From Clostridia bacterium (GTDB lineage: Bacteria > Bacillota > Clostridia > Oscillospirales > Acutalibacteraceae): DNA of 64,000 nucleotides. The stretch covers positions 1 through 64,000 of the forward strand of contig JAFSEF010000042.1 of assembly GCA_017435865.1 (NCBI GenBank), written 5' to 3'. How positions within the stretch are numbered: position 1 is the first letter of the stretch; every line of letters starts with the position of its first letter. The position numbers and the translations under genes were made by a program. Positions 1 to 15,000 of the stretch are shown one piece after another. The notes under the pieces are model-generated. The model ran no database searches, had not been told where the DNA came from, and saw nothing but the letters and a program-made list of their open reading frames with translations.

Positions 1-3000
1 ACAATTGCTTCGAGGAGATATGCAAGGCCTTCTTCATAGCCGTTGCCGCCTGCAAGAACGATGAGGTCATCGATTGTGCCGTTGCCGTCAATATCCTGAT
101 TCTGGAAGAAGAATTCATAGGATTCGCCGAACAGCAACCAGTCGAGGATGCCTTCGATGGGAGCTACGATTGTCCACAGACCGTCTACGAACTTAGCCGT
201 GTCGCTGCCTTCGTATGCGAAGTCTGCCATGGTTTCGTATGCGCTGATATCAAGGCCGAGGAAGCCGTCAACAGCAGTGATGATGCTCATGTAATCTTCA
301 ATATTCACAAGGAGATCCTGAAGGGCCTTCTTGATCATGTTCAGATTTTCGGCGGTGAAGAAGTCAAGGCTGAATTCAACGCCGAGAGCCTTCATGATAT
401 CGTTGATAGAAGCAGTTGCGGGATCAATGGTGACGGTGTCATCAATAATATGAAGAACGTCAGCAAGGATCTGCGGCAGGCCTGCGATGAGACCTTCTGC
501 TGTATCTTCTGTCCAATCGTTATTGTAGGACAGATAGTTCTTGAATGCGGTGGTCGGAAGAGCGATAGCAGTGATGTTACCGTCTTCGTCGGTTGTTGCG
601 GTGCCGCCCATGTAGTTCCAGACGAAGTCAAGATACTTGATGGGAAGACCGGCCTTCTTGAGAAGTTCAACTACAGTGACAATGGAGAAGTCTTCAAGAC
701 CGAGAAGTTCGTCAAGAGCGGCTGCATTGTTGCCGTAGAGAAGAATTTCAATCAGGAAGCTGAGGAGGATGGTCAGCATATCTGCCTCGTCTTCTGCGTC
801 GGAGAACTGCATGAAGTAAGTCAGAACGCCGGAGCCGGAATCGGTGTTCTTAACGATTTCACCGATGCGGAATGTGTCGATCTTGCTGCCCTTGGTGCCG
901 TCTTCGTTGGTTACTTCGAAGATATCGGTGATTTCAAGGCCGGTGAAGTATTCGACAATTCCGAATACCATAAGAAGGTCGATATGTTCAATGTCAACAT
1001 ACGGAGCTTCCTTGGTTTCGTCTGTGAACAGACCGCTGATGAGTTCATTGATGTCGAGGTCAACACCAAGATCCTTGATCGCATCGAGCAGGCTGTAAAC
1101 TGCCTGAACGGTGTTGATGACGGATACGGAGAGACCTTCAGCATTGATGAAGTAGATCAGGTTCGGTATAAGAGCAACAACTTCGTTGATCGGATCTGCG
1201 AGGATTTCGTCAACTCTGTTGAACAGGGACATTACAAGGTCATCGATGAAGGCTTCGCAGTCATACTTGCCGGTTTCAGCATTGTAGTATTCTGCTCTGG
1301 TCTTCATGCCGGTAGCATCGGGATCATCCGGATCGGTGCAGCCGAGTGCTTCAAGAAGGAGCACAAGACCCTTGCTGTAGCCGTCAGCGCCGTTGATGAT
1401 AAGGAGATCTTCAGTACCGGTTGCATTGTCATGGAAGAATGCAATTTCGTCGTCGAACAGCAACCATGCGAATACGGATGCAACGGACTTCAGCAGATAG
1501 GAGATACCTGCAACAAAGTCATTTCTTGCATCGGTTTCGTTTTCGCCGCCGATGATGAAGTACTTGACGGTTTCAATTTCGTTGGTACCGGTGTACTTGT
1601 CGTCCTTGTCTTCGCCCTGGTATTCGTAGTATTCGTCATACAGGACGGTTTCTTCCGTGGCAACCCATGTACCGGTTGCTTCGTCGAATGCATTGACGGT
1701 GTAGATTTCAAGAGTTACGGTAAATGCATCAAGTCCGCTTTCGGTATCAAGTGCGGGAATTACGGTTTCACCTGCAAAGGTGTAGGTATTTGTATCTGCA
1801 TTGTAGATCTTAGCATAATCAATGAAGCCGATACCGCTGAATCTTGCAAGGTCAACGCCGAGAATCATGTCAATAAGATCGACAAGGATTTCGTCAAGCT
1901 GGCTGAGAAGACCCTGGAGAGCTTCTGCGATGGTAGCAAGAAGATCTGCATTGTAGATTGTGAAGGAGTTTGCAATAAGGTCAGCGACAGAAGTGTATTC
2001 GGAGCCGCTGAGTTCAAGAACGGTGGAGATGATAGCATCGAGACCGCTCATGATTGCATCGGCGGTTTCATACTGCCAATCGTTTTCGTACAGCAGGTAG
2101 TTGAGATCGCGTTCGATGAGCGTGATGTCACCGGTGGTAGCATCAAGCGTACCGCAGTAATCCCAATCAACAGGCAGGTAGTCAATGACGACGCCCTTCT
2201 GAGTGAGAAGGTTGACGATCTTCTGTACCATGCCTTCGGTGCCGAGCATTTCTTCAAGAACTGCTACGTTGTTGATAGCAACAGATTCTTTGTAGACATA
2301 TCTCATTGCACCTGCTTCTGCAGTAGCAGCAGTTGCGCCGTTGATGTAGACGATTTCGCCGTCGAGTACCTTGGTCATGAAGCCGTTGACGGTAACAGGA
2401 GTTGCAACGCCTTCAACTTCTTCGGTAACTGCGGACCATGTGCCGTCTTCTGCGAGGGTTTCAAGAGTGTAGACATCCTGATAGCCGTTGTAAAGCAGAA
2501 CTTCGAGAACGGTGCTCAGGAGGATGGTGATCATGTCGCCTCTGCCTTCATCCGTGGTGTAGCGCATCTTGTATGCAGCTTCCTGGGATGCGGAATCGTA
2601 AGCGTAGATTTCACCGACATAGAACTGTTCGATCTTGTTGTAGTCAAGGCCGTTCTTGTTGGCGTTGAATACGTTGGTGATTTCGAGACCGACGAACTGT
2701 TCCACGATCTGGAATACAGCCATGAGGTCAAGCTGTTCAATGTTGATGCCTTCGATACCAAGCAGGCCGCCGACAAGAACATTGATGTCAAGGGACATAT
2801 CAACAATGCCTGCCTGATCAACATATTCAAGGACACCGTAAACAGCGCCGAGAAGGTTGATAACAGCAACGGAGAGACCGTTTGCATTGATGAAGTAGAG
2901 AAGTTCGGGAAGAAGGTCAAATACTTCTTCTACCGGGTTTGCAAGGATTTCGTCCACTCTGTCGAGAAGAGAAGTTGCAAGATCGGTAATGAATTCGTCT

Positions 3001-6000
3001 ACGTCGTAGGTATTGTCTGCCTGCAGGTAACGAGCCTTGGGCATCATACCGGTTGCGGTTGCGTTCTTGGGATCGGTACAGCCGAGAGCTTCAAGCAGGA
3101 GTGCAAGACCCTTGCTGTAGCCGTCTGCACCTGCAAGACGGATGATGTCAACGGGTTCGCCGTCAACATATTCGTGATAGTTGAAGAATGCGATATCGTC
3201 GCCGAAGAACAGGAATGCGATCAGGCTCTTCAGAGCACCGAGAATGTAAGCAATACCGGTGATGAAGTCTTCCTTAGCTTCGTTCTTTTCGGTTTCTGCA
3301 TCATCTGCATCAACAATGTAGAAGGTGTAAGCGGTGTTGACGTTTTCTTTGTAAACGTACTTGACATTTGCATCTTCTGCATCAGCAAATTCTGCACCGT
3401 TTGCTGCCTGGGTGTATTCGCCGACTACAAATTCGCCGGTTGCATCCCATTCATTTGTTTCTGCATTGAGCTTGTAGATTTCATAGGATTCTTCAACAAG
3501 GGTGTAAGCGAAGCTGTCAAGAGCAAGGTCGGTGCCGGGAACAACAGTCACTGCAGTGCCGTTGTAGGTAGCAACGCCGTCAACATAGAGGTCAGCTTCG
3601 TCGATGAAGCGGATGCCTTCAAGTCTGGAGAGATCCAGATCGAGCATGAGGTCGATCAGTTCAACGAGGTCAGCATTGACGATGTCATAGAGCTGTTCGG
3701 TGAGACCGACGATCATGTCAAGGTATTCAGCGGTGTACAGCGTGAAGCTGTCGCCGATGAGAGCACTGAGAGAATCGTAATCGGAAACCATGCCGATCAC
3801 GGTGTCAACGATGGTGGGAAGTTCTTCGTTCAGAGTATCTGCGATTTCTTCGGTCCAGTCGTTGTTGTAGCTCAGGTAGTTGAGGAAGCGGCCGTTGAGC
3901 TTGATGTCGCCGACGTTGTATTCGCCTGCTGCATCTTCAGTAGCCTTGTTTTCCTCGGTAATGGTCACACCTGCATAGTCCCAATCAACGGTGAGATAGG
4001 TGACATCGATGACACCGAGGCTCATCAGAAGGTCAACAATCATAGCAACCATGCCGTCTGTGCCGAGCATTTCGTCAAGAACTGCTGCGTTGGAGAAGGT
4101 CTTGGTTTCGCCGTTTTCGGTGTAGGTGTACTTATAGGTAGCAGCTTCAAGCAGGTAGGACAGAAGGATGGTGAGCATGTCGCCACGGTCTTCTGTGCGT
4201 ACGGAAGCGTAGTCGGTGTCTGCATTGAAGACCATCTTGAATGCAGGCATACCGGAGCCGGATTCGTAGCGGACGATGGAGCCGACATAGAACTTAGCGA
4301 TGAGTTCAATGCCATCCATCTTGTCGGTCGTTTCAACATAACCGTCACGGTCGTCATCGTTCAGGAAGGTGTGCAGGTCGAGACCAAGCAGTCCTTCAAC
4401 AATAGCGATAACAACACCGATGTTGACGTTGTCAATATCGAACGGACCTTCAATTGCTTCGCCTTCAGCGGGTTCTTCGTCGCTCAGCAGGCCGTTGACA
4501 AGGTCATTGACAATCTGCTTGACGTCGAGGTCGATGCCGAGATCCATCTTGTTGACTTCTTCAAGAAGTGCAAGTACGGAAGCGAGAGCATTGGTAATAG
4601 CAACGGTGAGACCGTTAGCATTGATGAAGTACAGAAGTTCCGGAATGAGATCAATGATCTGATCGATCGGATCTGCAAGGATTTCATCGATGCGGTTTGC
4701 AACTGCGGTCAGAAGGTCTCTGAGAGCTGCAACGCTGTCGTAAGTGCCGTCAGCCTTGAGATAGGTGTCAGCGGTGTTCAGACCGTCCTTGCCTTCTGCA
4801 TGGCAACCGAGTGCTTCGAACAGATATACGAAGCCTTCGCTGTAGCCGTTTGCACCGGGCAGCTTGATGAGATCCTGAGTACCGGTTGCGTTATCGGTGA
4901 AGAATGCGATGTCTTCGCCGAAGAGCAGCCAGGAGAGAATCGGATTCAGAGGAGCAAGGATTTCGCAAAGAGCATTTACGAAGCCTGCCTTGTCACCGTC
5001 TTCAAATGCAGTGTACTGACCGAGCTTGGAAACAGTTGCCTGCTTTGCATCCTTGATGTACTTGTAGGTTACAGTTACATCGTCTTCGGTTTCAGTAAAT
5101 TCAGCACCGGGAGTGAATTCGAGTGCCTGACCGAGGTCAAGGACATATTCAGAGGTTTCTTCCCATTCGCCGGTTTCTGCATTGAGCTTGTAAAGGGTGT
5201 ACTTGTCAACCTGCTTGGGTTCGAGGTCAGCCTGCAGGAGGTTACCGACGAGGTCGATCCACAGCGGCTCGATTTCGAACAGCAGTTCGGTGAGAAGTAC
5301 GGAGATAGCTTCAATGTATTCTGCCTTGTAGAGTGTGAAGCCTTCGCCGAGAAGCATGTCGATCAGGTTAGCATCAGCTTCGCCTGTGACAAGGCTCATA
5401 ACAGCTGCAATGATGTTGTCGAGGTCGTTGCCGAGTTTTTCAGCAAGATCTTCGCTCCAGTCGTTGCTGTAAGACAGATAAGTGATGTAGCGGTTGAGAG
5501 ATGTAAGATCAATGGAGTTGATAACCTTTTCGCCATTGATTTCCTTTTCGGTGATGGTACCGCCCATGTAGTTCCAGTTGATGTCGGAATATTCAATATT
5601 CAGAACACCGCCGGTGAGCAGCTTGACGATCTTGCTGACAAGACCTTCCATACCGAGCATTTCATCAAGAACAGCAGCGTTGTCGATGTTGTTAGCTGCA
5701 TCAGTGTAAGCAACAACTTCGAGGAGCATGTTGATGATAACGGTCAGCATATCAGCTCTGGACTGAGCGTCTTCTGTACCGTAACCCATCTTGAATGCAA
5801 GGTCGCCGTTGGAAGATGTGAATGCGGAGATCTTACCAAGGAAGAAGTTATCGAGTTTTTCGGGTGCAAGAGTGCCGTCTGCCTTCTTGAATACGTCGGT
5901 GATTTCAAGACCAACGAATGTTTCAACAAGGGTGAAGACTGCCATCAGGTCGAGAACGATGTTGCCGTTTTCATCGAACAAGGAGAAGCCTTCGGGAAGA

Positions 6001-9000
6001 CCAGCTTCACCGAGTACCATGTCGAGAAGACCTGCAAGAGAGATATCGTCCTCAATAATGCCCATGCCGTTGACTGCATCAAGCAGACCAAGCAGACCGC
6101 CGACAAGATTCTGTACGGATGCTGCAAGACCGTTTGCGTTGATGAAGTAAATCAGGTTCGGGATGATTGCAAGAACCTTGTCAACAGGTGTGGTACCGTC
6201 GGCATCGGTCTTGAGCAGGGACATGACATAGTCAAGAACTGCTGCAATGACGTCGTCGAAGATATCTTCACACTTGTATTCAATAGCAGGATTGCTGATG
6301 TCGGGAAGAGATTCTGCGGGTACACCGAGAGCTTCGAGGATCGGAACGAGACCGTTTGCATAACCGTGAGCACCGTGCAGGTTGATGAGATCCTTTGTGC
6401 CGGTTGCATTGTCATGGAAGAATGCATAGGAAGCGCCGAACAGCAGCCAGTCAAGAAGCGGGAATGCAGGAGACAGAACCACGCTCAGAGCGGTTGCGAA
6501 GTCGTCAGTGCTGTAGTTGTCAACGATATAGTACTTGACAGCCTTATCGTTGGTAGTGATGGTGCCGTCTTCATTGAGGATGGAGTACGGTACGGTGTAG
6601 GTGAAGTAATCAAGGCCGTTTTCATCGGTTGCGATGATGACATCAGTGTCAGCAACGCTGAGTTCAACGGTGGTCTTGGTTGCTTCGTCGAAGATGACAT
6701 TGCCTTCTTCGTCGGTGGTGGTTGCGGTATAGGTATCATAGGAAGTGTTCCATGCAGTGATACCGGTTTCAGCGTCGGTGACCATGTCAGCGAAGCCGAT
6801 GCCTTCCCATACGGACAGGTCGATGCCGAGAAGGACATCAAGCAGATCCGTGATGGACTTGTCGATACCGCCGAGCAGACCGGAGAGAGTTTCGAACAGA
6901 GACTGTGCGGTTTCTGCGGAAAGCAGGCCTTCAAGAAGTCCGCCGAGCAGATCGTCAAGAGTCTGGGGTTCTTCGCCTTCCTTAGCGGTCATTTCGAGAA
7001 CCGTATTGATGATGTTGCCAAGGTTCTGATCAAGAGAATCAGCAAAGCCTTCGCTCCACCAGTTGGGATAGTTGAGGTAGTTGATGGTGTTGTCTGCTCT
7101 GTATTCAACAGCAATTTCGTTGCCGTCGAAGTCAGCAGGCAGGTTTTCGAGGTCAACAGTCTTATCGAAGTAGAACCAGTCGATCGGAGCTTTCTTGGCT
7201 TCTGCATATTTGCCGGTGATGAAGTCAACGATCTTTGCCATGGTGCCTGCATCAAAGCTGAGAAGGCTGTCAAGAGCATTTGCGTTGACATATTCGCCGT
7301 CCTTTTCGTATTCGAGAACGTCAAGAAGGAAGCTGATGATGATGGTGATAAGAGCTGCACGGTCTTCGCTCGGAATCAGGTTGCCTTCAGCGTCAACCAT
7401 GGGCTTGCCGTCCTGGGTGTCAAGAACCATTCTGTATGCAAGATAGTTTGCGAAGTAGGTCTTGCCGGTTTCTTCGTCGGTGATGTATTCGCCGCCTTCA
7501 GAAACATACTGTTCGATATGACCAAGGTAGAAGTAGTCAAGCTTGGTGCCGACGACTTCGTTGATCTTCATGCCGGTGATAGCTTCGACAAGAGCGAAGA
7601 TATCCTTGAGCTTGAGATTCTTGATGTCGAACTTGTAGTCAGGATCTACGAGCATGTCTTCAAAGAGACCGGTGATGATGGAGTTGATATCAATCTTGGT
7701 ATCGCCAAGCATGCCGGTTTCTTCGAGTGCTGCAAGAATGTTGAGGATGAAGCCTGCAATATTGTTGACAGCAGCACCCAGACCATTGGAGTTGATGAAG
7801 TAAATCAGGTTCGGAAGAACTTCGTCAAGAACAACATTGATGGGATCAGCAAGGATTTCATCAAGTCTTGCAAATACGGAGTTCAGCAGGTCGTAAACAG
7901 CCTGTTCAATGTTGATGGTACCGCTCTGTTCGTCGGTGTAGTATTCAACAGAGTGCAGGTTCTTACAGCCGATGGCTTCGAGCAGAAGGACAAGGCCTGT
8001 GCTGTAGCCGAGACCGCCGTGGATGGTAAGGAGAACGTCTGCGTTGACAACATACTTGGTGTTGCCGTCAACATATTCTTTACCGTACAGACGGTATGCC
8101 ATGTCTTCAACACCGTTTACGGTTACGAATGCGTCACCTGCAAGGGTGGTACCGGTAGCGTTCCAGATTTCCTTGCCGTCTGCATCTACGCCGCCGCTGG
8201 TGTAGACATCATAATAGAAGTTGTCGTTGGTGGGATCATCGTCATAACCGTTGCCGTGGCCTACGAAGAATTCGTATTCCTGACCGAACAACAGCCAGCC
8301 GAGAACTCTGGAGATGGAGCCGACAAGCATGGACAGACCTGCTACGAAGTCTTCTCTGTCTTCAGCAACATCTTCAGTGGTTTCGTCGTCAGCACGTACA
8401 AAGAAGTACTTGACGCCGGTTTCTTCGGAGCCGGGTGTTACTTCGCCGGTCTTCTTATCAACTTCGTCATCGGAGTGATAAGTTGCGGTGAAGTAGTACA
8501 GCTTGGCTTCGTCGTCCCATACAAGAGCGTTGTTGACATCTTCTTCAGACATTTCAACAACATGTTCGGTTGCAACGAACTTGTATTCGGTCCAGTCGTC
8601 GGTGATGTCATCGGGAGTGCCGTTGTCATTGATGACGTAGGAGCCGTCTTCGTTCTGTGCATAACCGTCAGCCACATAGGTGGTGTAGGTATATCTGAAT
8701 GCATTGTAGGTTTCAGCGACCATAACGGGTTTGCCGTCCTCACCGAGAACAGTATCACCGTTTTCGTCTTTCTGTTCGACGAGCTTTTCAACCATGACGG
8801 GTTCGCCGTTTTCGTCAACCTTGGGAGTGCCGTCTTCGTTGGTATCCTGAACCATTACGGGGATGGTATCAAGGGAAGCGAAGCGGAAGTCGTTCCATTC
8901 GGAGATGGAAACACCGAGGAGAGCGTCAACGAGGTTGAAGATAACTTCGTCAAGAGATTCCATCAGACCTGCAACAAGAGAACGGATGGATTCAAGAGAA

Positions 9001-12000
9001 TTGCCGTTGTAGATGGTGAGCAGACCGCCGAGAAGCTCGGAAATTTCGGTTTCTTCTGCACCGGTCATGCCAAGGATGGTGGAAACAAGATCTTCAATAC
9101 CGTATGCAAGGTAAGCAGCGGTATCATAGGTCCAATCGTTACCGTAGGTAAGGTAGTTGATGTCGCGTACGCCGACATATTCGGTCTTGGTGTCGCTGTC
9201 GATAGCATCGCCGGTGTCGGGAATGAGTTTGACATCTTCTTCAAAGTAGTACCAGTCAACATCCTTATAATCGGTGAACTGGGTGTCGAGCATACCGAGA
9301 ACGGTTTCAACGATACCGGGCTTGCCTTCTTCTGCACCGATGAGCTTGTCGATCGCAGCTGCGTTGTTGTATTCGATGGTTTCGGTGGTAACATAGACAT
9401 ACTGATACCAGTCGCCTGTGGACCACTGACCGAATTCATCAGGAACAATGTTGCCGTCAACTTCGTGATCGTAGATGCCGACCTTGGTGTTGGTGGATGT
9501 GAAGTCATAGTAAGTAACTGCAACTTCTGTGTAAGCAAGACCATCGTAGTCAGCATAGTTGAAGGTTACTACTTCAGGTTCTGCATCACCTTCAACGATC
9601 TGTGTCAGAGTGATGGTGTTTGCAGAATTGCTGAGAGTCCATTCATTCTTATTGTAGCTGATCTTTTCGGTCGTGCCGCTGTTGTCATAAGAAACAACAT
9701 AGTAGTTTTCAACTCTTTCAACAAGGTTGAAGCCGACATAGTCTGCAGAGTCAATGGTAACGGTGTCAAGCAGGGTTTCGCCTGTTTCTTCGTCTACCTT
9801 GACATTGCCGTCTTCGTCAAGCTGCGGCTTGGTGAGAGTGTAAACACCGTCAGCAACAGACAGAGTCCATTCGGAGCTGCTGTAAGTTTCGGTGGAGTTT
9901 ACATCTTCCCAGGTTGCCTTGTCGTCATGAGATACCTGTACCTTATAGATATCCTGCGTGTAGGCACCTTCATCCATGAGAACTTCAATGATGATGCTCA
10001 GAAGGATGGTGATGACGTCAGCCTGATCTTCTTCGCTTGTGCAAGCCATTCTGTAAGCCGGGCTGCCGTTGTTGGACATGAAGTACTGCACTTCACCGAC
10101 ATACAGGCTTTCAAGGAACTTAACAAGAGATTCATTGATATGAAGACCTGTGAAGCTTTCGAGAACCTTGAAGATCGCACCAAGGGTGATGTTGTTGAGG
10201 TCGAGATCAATTGCACCTTCAACAAGTGCACTGATGTTGATCTGATCTTCGGGATCCATAACTGCGTTGATGGCATCCAGGAAGTCAGTGATGAAAACGA
10301 TGATGTTGTTGATGTAAGCGGAGAATGCACCGCTGTTTGCATTGTAGATGAGGTTCGGGAGCTTGTCGATGAGCCAGTCAATGGTGTTGACAGTGGTGTC
10401 ACCTTCTGCCATGTAGAACATATCGTCTGCAGTGGGTGCAAGAAGGGTATCGATGAGTTCCTGAAGAATATCAACAAAGTGTGCAAGGAATGCGTTGCAA
10501 TCGATGTCTGTTACGGTCTTGCCGTCAGCATCGAATGTGTAGAAGGTTTCAACAGGCAGCGGATGCAGGCCGAATGCTTCGAAGATGGGAAGCAGACCGT
10601 ACTTGTAGCCCATACCGCCGTTGAGGATGAGGGAGTCGTCGCCGAAGTCGTTCGGGTTGTCGCCGTCACCGTCAAGGTCACCGTCGGTATCAAAGATTAC
10701 ATCATAGGTGGTCTGGTCATACTTGATGCCTTCGCCCATGGTGAAGAAGAAACGGTAGTCAGCACCGATGAAGATCCAGCTGAGCAGATATGCTGCGGGC
10801 TGAAGGAGATCGGTGATGAAGTTGAAGAATGCTTCTTCCTTATCTTCTGCGGAATCAATGCCGAAGTTGTAGGTAGTGACATCTTCTGTGGTCACTTCGC
10901 CTGTTTCTTCATCGGTATTGGTTTCGGTTGTTGTGGTTGCATATTCGGAACCGACAACATATTCGTATGTTCTGATACCGTTGTCGTCAATAGCGGTAAC
11001 GATATGGTCGAAATACTTGTACCAACCGTAGTTATCGTTGGTCTTGAGGATATCGTCGCCAAGCTGGTCGTCTTTGCTCTTTTCGTCGCTTTCAACGTCA
11101 CCGGCAATGGTGGTGTTGATGAGACTGTCAACAAGCTGGAAGACAACGGACGGAAGCAGGTTGAGAACCATGGTAAGTGCATCCATGATGGTGCCTGCCA
11201 TTTCGTCTGTGAACAGCATGTCGGACAGAAGTCCTTCAAGAAGTGCGGGGATGCTGTCATACTTCTTGCCGTCGATTTCGATGAGGCCGGCTACCATGTT
11301 AAGGATAGCATCAAAGCTGTCATAGATACCGTCAGCAGTTTCGTATGTCCAGTCAGTTACATAGGAGAGATAGTAAATGGAATGATACATGGTAAGATCA
11401 GTGTTCTTATCATAGATGTATTCCATTCTCTTGGTGTCGTCGTTCCATTCTTCGAGGTCGCCGTCACCGTCGAAGTCGCCCATCTTACCTTCCATGAGAT
11501 AATCCCAATTGGGGCTCTTATACTCAAATACGGATTCGGTGAAGAGGAAGTCAAGAGCAGTGAAGAGACCTTCTGCGTTGATTTCGTCCATGTCGCTGAA
11601 CAGGAGCTTATCAAGAGCAGTACGGTTTTCTTCGATGTGGAGAAGGTCAAGCAGTATGGACATAAGAAGGGTTACAGAGTCAGGTCCGTAGAAGTTGAGT
11701 CTGGTGGAAACAGGAGCAGATGCGGTGGAGGTCCAGCTTCTGCCTTCTGCATCAACAATGGTATCATCCTTCAGACCGTTTGCATTCACGTCAGTGAAGG
11801 AAACAGTGGACTTGGTGTTGTAAGCTTCAATACCGTATTTTTCACCGCCACGGGTGGTGGTCATTGCAATACCTTCAAGAGCATACTGAATGGGAGCGAA
11901 CTTGAAGTCAAAGAATACCTGGAGAATTCTGAGAATGTTGGTGAGCGTCAGCTCTTCAACATCGAGGAATGCGATGTCGCTGTGCTTGATTTCGTTTTCA

Positions 12001-15000
12001 TCCTTATTGGCATTATAGAATTCACCGCCGAAGGAATGAGCAGCCTTGTAAGCATCCCATACCTTGAGGTCTTCGGTATACTTCTTATAATCGTTGTTGA
12101 GCCAGTAGTTGTAGTCGCTCGGGTTGGTTTCCTGATCGGGAGCTTCGCTGAGAACGGGTTCGGTCGGAAGTCCGTTCGGATAATCGGCTGCGTTGTCGGG
12201 ATCAGTCAGGTTCTTATTGAGAGCATCATCATAGTTGCCAAGCAGATCTACGAGCAGGTTGACAAGAATTGCGTTCAGGTCAAGGTCGAAGATGGGACGG
12301 ATGGTATCAACAAGAACGATTGCAAAGTGGAGAAGGTTCAGAACAAGGTTGGAGATGAAGTTGGACTGGATGCCGTAGAACAGGTTGGGAAGCAGGTCAA
12401 AGACCTTCTGAACCATGTTCTTGCCGTGCTCATCGTTGGTTACGAGCCAGTCAATCCAAGTGAAGAGCTGTTCGGTCAGGAATGTGATACCGGCAACAGC
12501 ACCTGCGTTGGAGTAGCCGTAGGTTGCGTTGTAGGTCGGGTCAGATGCGGAAGACTGAGAACGTACATAGCTAAGGTATTCAGCAGCACTCTTGAGGTCA
12601 GTCTGGCCTGCATTTGCCTGCAGTTCGGGGCTGCAGACTTCGAACAGTTCCCAAAGAGGAATAATAATAGCATCATAAACATTGAAGCCGACGAGAGTGA
12701 ATGCGCCTTCGAACAACTTGGCATCTTCACCGAGAAGAAGCAGGTTGAACAGCGGAGCCAGGTCTTCCATCATATACATGGTATAGGAAACGAAGAGCTC
12801 ACGGTCATAGGTATCAATGGTATCGCCGTCAAATATAACTTCATATTCAAATCTGTTATATGCGCGTTCGATGTTGGCAGCTTCTTCAGCCTGTGCATCG
12901 GGAATCACGTGACGGACGATTTCCACACGCGGGAAGTTATCAACCCACTTGGAAGCAGGCAACAGATTGCCTTTTTCTGCATGAGCCTGATAATAAGTGT
13001 TGGAAGGAATGTAGAACTTGACTTCTCTTTCTTCATCACCGATGTTGTCGATGGTGGTCCAGGAGCCGTCATAGGTGAGATAGTTACGGCCGATAACAAT
13101 TTCGTTGCCGTTTTCATCGGTCGTCTTGACATCTTCATAGGAGATGTACTGCGTGGGAACCACAATTTCTTCTACTTCGATTTCGGTTGCGTAGTAAGTA
13201 ATGATAAGACGCTTGCCGCAGTTCGAACAGGTGTACTGACGAAGAGTAGAAGGATCTGCGGGATAGGAGAAGGAATTGACATACTGCGGATAATGCTCAA
13301 GGAAGTTACCGGAAAGAGGCTTCTTACCGGCCTTGAGTTCACCGTTTTCATCACGGATGCCGGTCACAACAACTCTGCCGTCTTTATCTTCAACGTCAGT
13401 GTCGGAGCAGTACAGACATTCATAATGCGGAATAATTTCGTTGTTGACTCTGGTCAGGTGAGTGGTGCCTTCGGGCAGACCGTTGGCAGCATCAAACGGC
13501 TGGAAATAACCGTCTTCTGCGAAGTATTCACCGTAGAACATATAGCCGTAGGTTTCGAACCAGGAGTTAACATTGATGCCGAAGTTGTTTTCGAGCAGGC
13601 CGAGGACCTGTTCGGGAAGACCGCTCATGAGAGAGCCGAGGGTATAAGCCATCAGTTCCACAACGTTCCATGCACCGTCGGAGGAGAACATCTTTTCGAT
13701 CATGTTGCGCAGGTAGTTGGCTGCAGAGCCTTCACCGACGACGTAGAAGTCCTGATATTCCTTGCTGGTTTCGTCGGTCAGAAGCAGACCGAGGATCGCA
13801 TCAACAAGGCCGATGGAGTTGTTGTAGAAGAATTCAGCTTTGTCAAGAGTCCAGTTGTTTTCATGGTTGAGGTAAACGAAGTCAACAACAGAGATATCTT
13901 CAACAGACTGGAAGAATACGCTGTCTTCGGTCGGATACCACCAATTCCAGTTGTTCAGTGCATAGGGAGAAGTGCCGTCCGTGTACCGGCCGGCATAAGC
14001 GGTGTCACCACCGTTGGAAGAGGAGTTGGTTGTATTCGGATTGAACAATTCAACAAGAGCCGCAATAACATCTTCGGGGCTCATGTGGGTGAGAATCTTT
14101 TCAACGTCAAGACCGATCATGTCAACCTTGATGGAGCTCAGGTCGAGACCGAGAGCTGCAAGGCCGCCGCCGGAAGCGAAGTTGAGAACGAACTCAATGA
14201 GATAATAGAATACGTCAGCAATATCAGCCTGAACAGCCCAGAACTGACCTGCCTGCAGCTGCAGAGCCGGGTTGACGAAGGTTCTTGCAGAGCCGTTGCG
14301 TGTTACGAGCTGGCCGAGGGTTGCAATGGTATTCATATCAATGGTGGGAAGTGCGAGGTCGGGCAGGAACTTCTTGAGAATGCCGTTGATGTCGGTAAGA
14401 GGAGCACCAAGGAGTTCTTCAAGGTCAAGCATTCCGCCGAGGTTGATCGGGAAGCCGATCGGGAAGACCATACCGAGAACCCATTCAACCAGCCATTCCT
14501 GTGAGAGCGCCCATTCAGCAAGACCGCCGATACCGATGATACCGTAACTACCGTCGGTGACATTCAGGTCATCGACGTTGAAACGGCCGACTGCTTCGTC
14601 GATGGAAAGATTGATCACAAGACGCTGAATCAGAGGATTGATCTGGTCGGTGGTAAGGAAGAGCATGAGGTTCGGGAGAAGCTTCATAACTTCCTGCAGG
14701 GGAGCTGCAGTGAGCTTGTCGATAAGGCCATAAACGGGAGTAAACAAGCAGTCTGCAAACTGTGCGGGAGTTGCTGCACCGCCACTGACACCGAAGTTGT
14801 TGGAGAAGGGCTGTGCGGGCGTGGGATTGTAGCCGCTTACATAGTAAGGAGAAGTGGAGGTGGTATAATCATTATAGAACAGGGATTCAAACAGCCATAC
14901 CCAGAGGTTGTTGTAAAGGTCAAGACCGGTGATTGTGATCTTGGCTTCATCAACACAAAGACCGGCAGGCTGTGCTTCCAGGGTCAGGTCGCCCTTGAAA

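Noticed and set aside
450..14504. Plus-strand open frame of 4,684 codons opposite the giant gene
   Set aside because: It is in exact antisense register with the giant gene and stays open only because that gene lacks TTA, CTA and TCA. Its product is a Cys-, Val- and Phe-rich string with no domain, signal or ribosome binding site.
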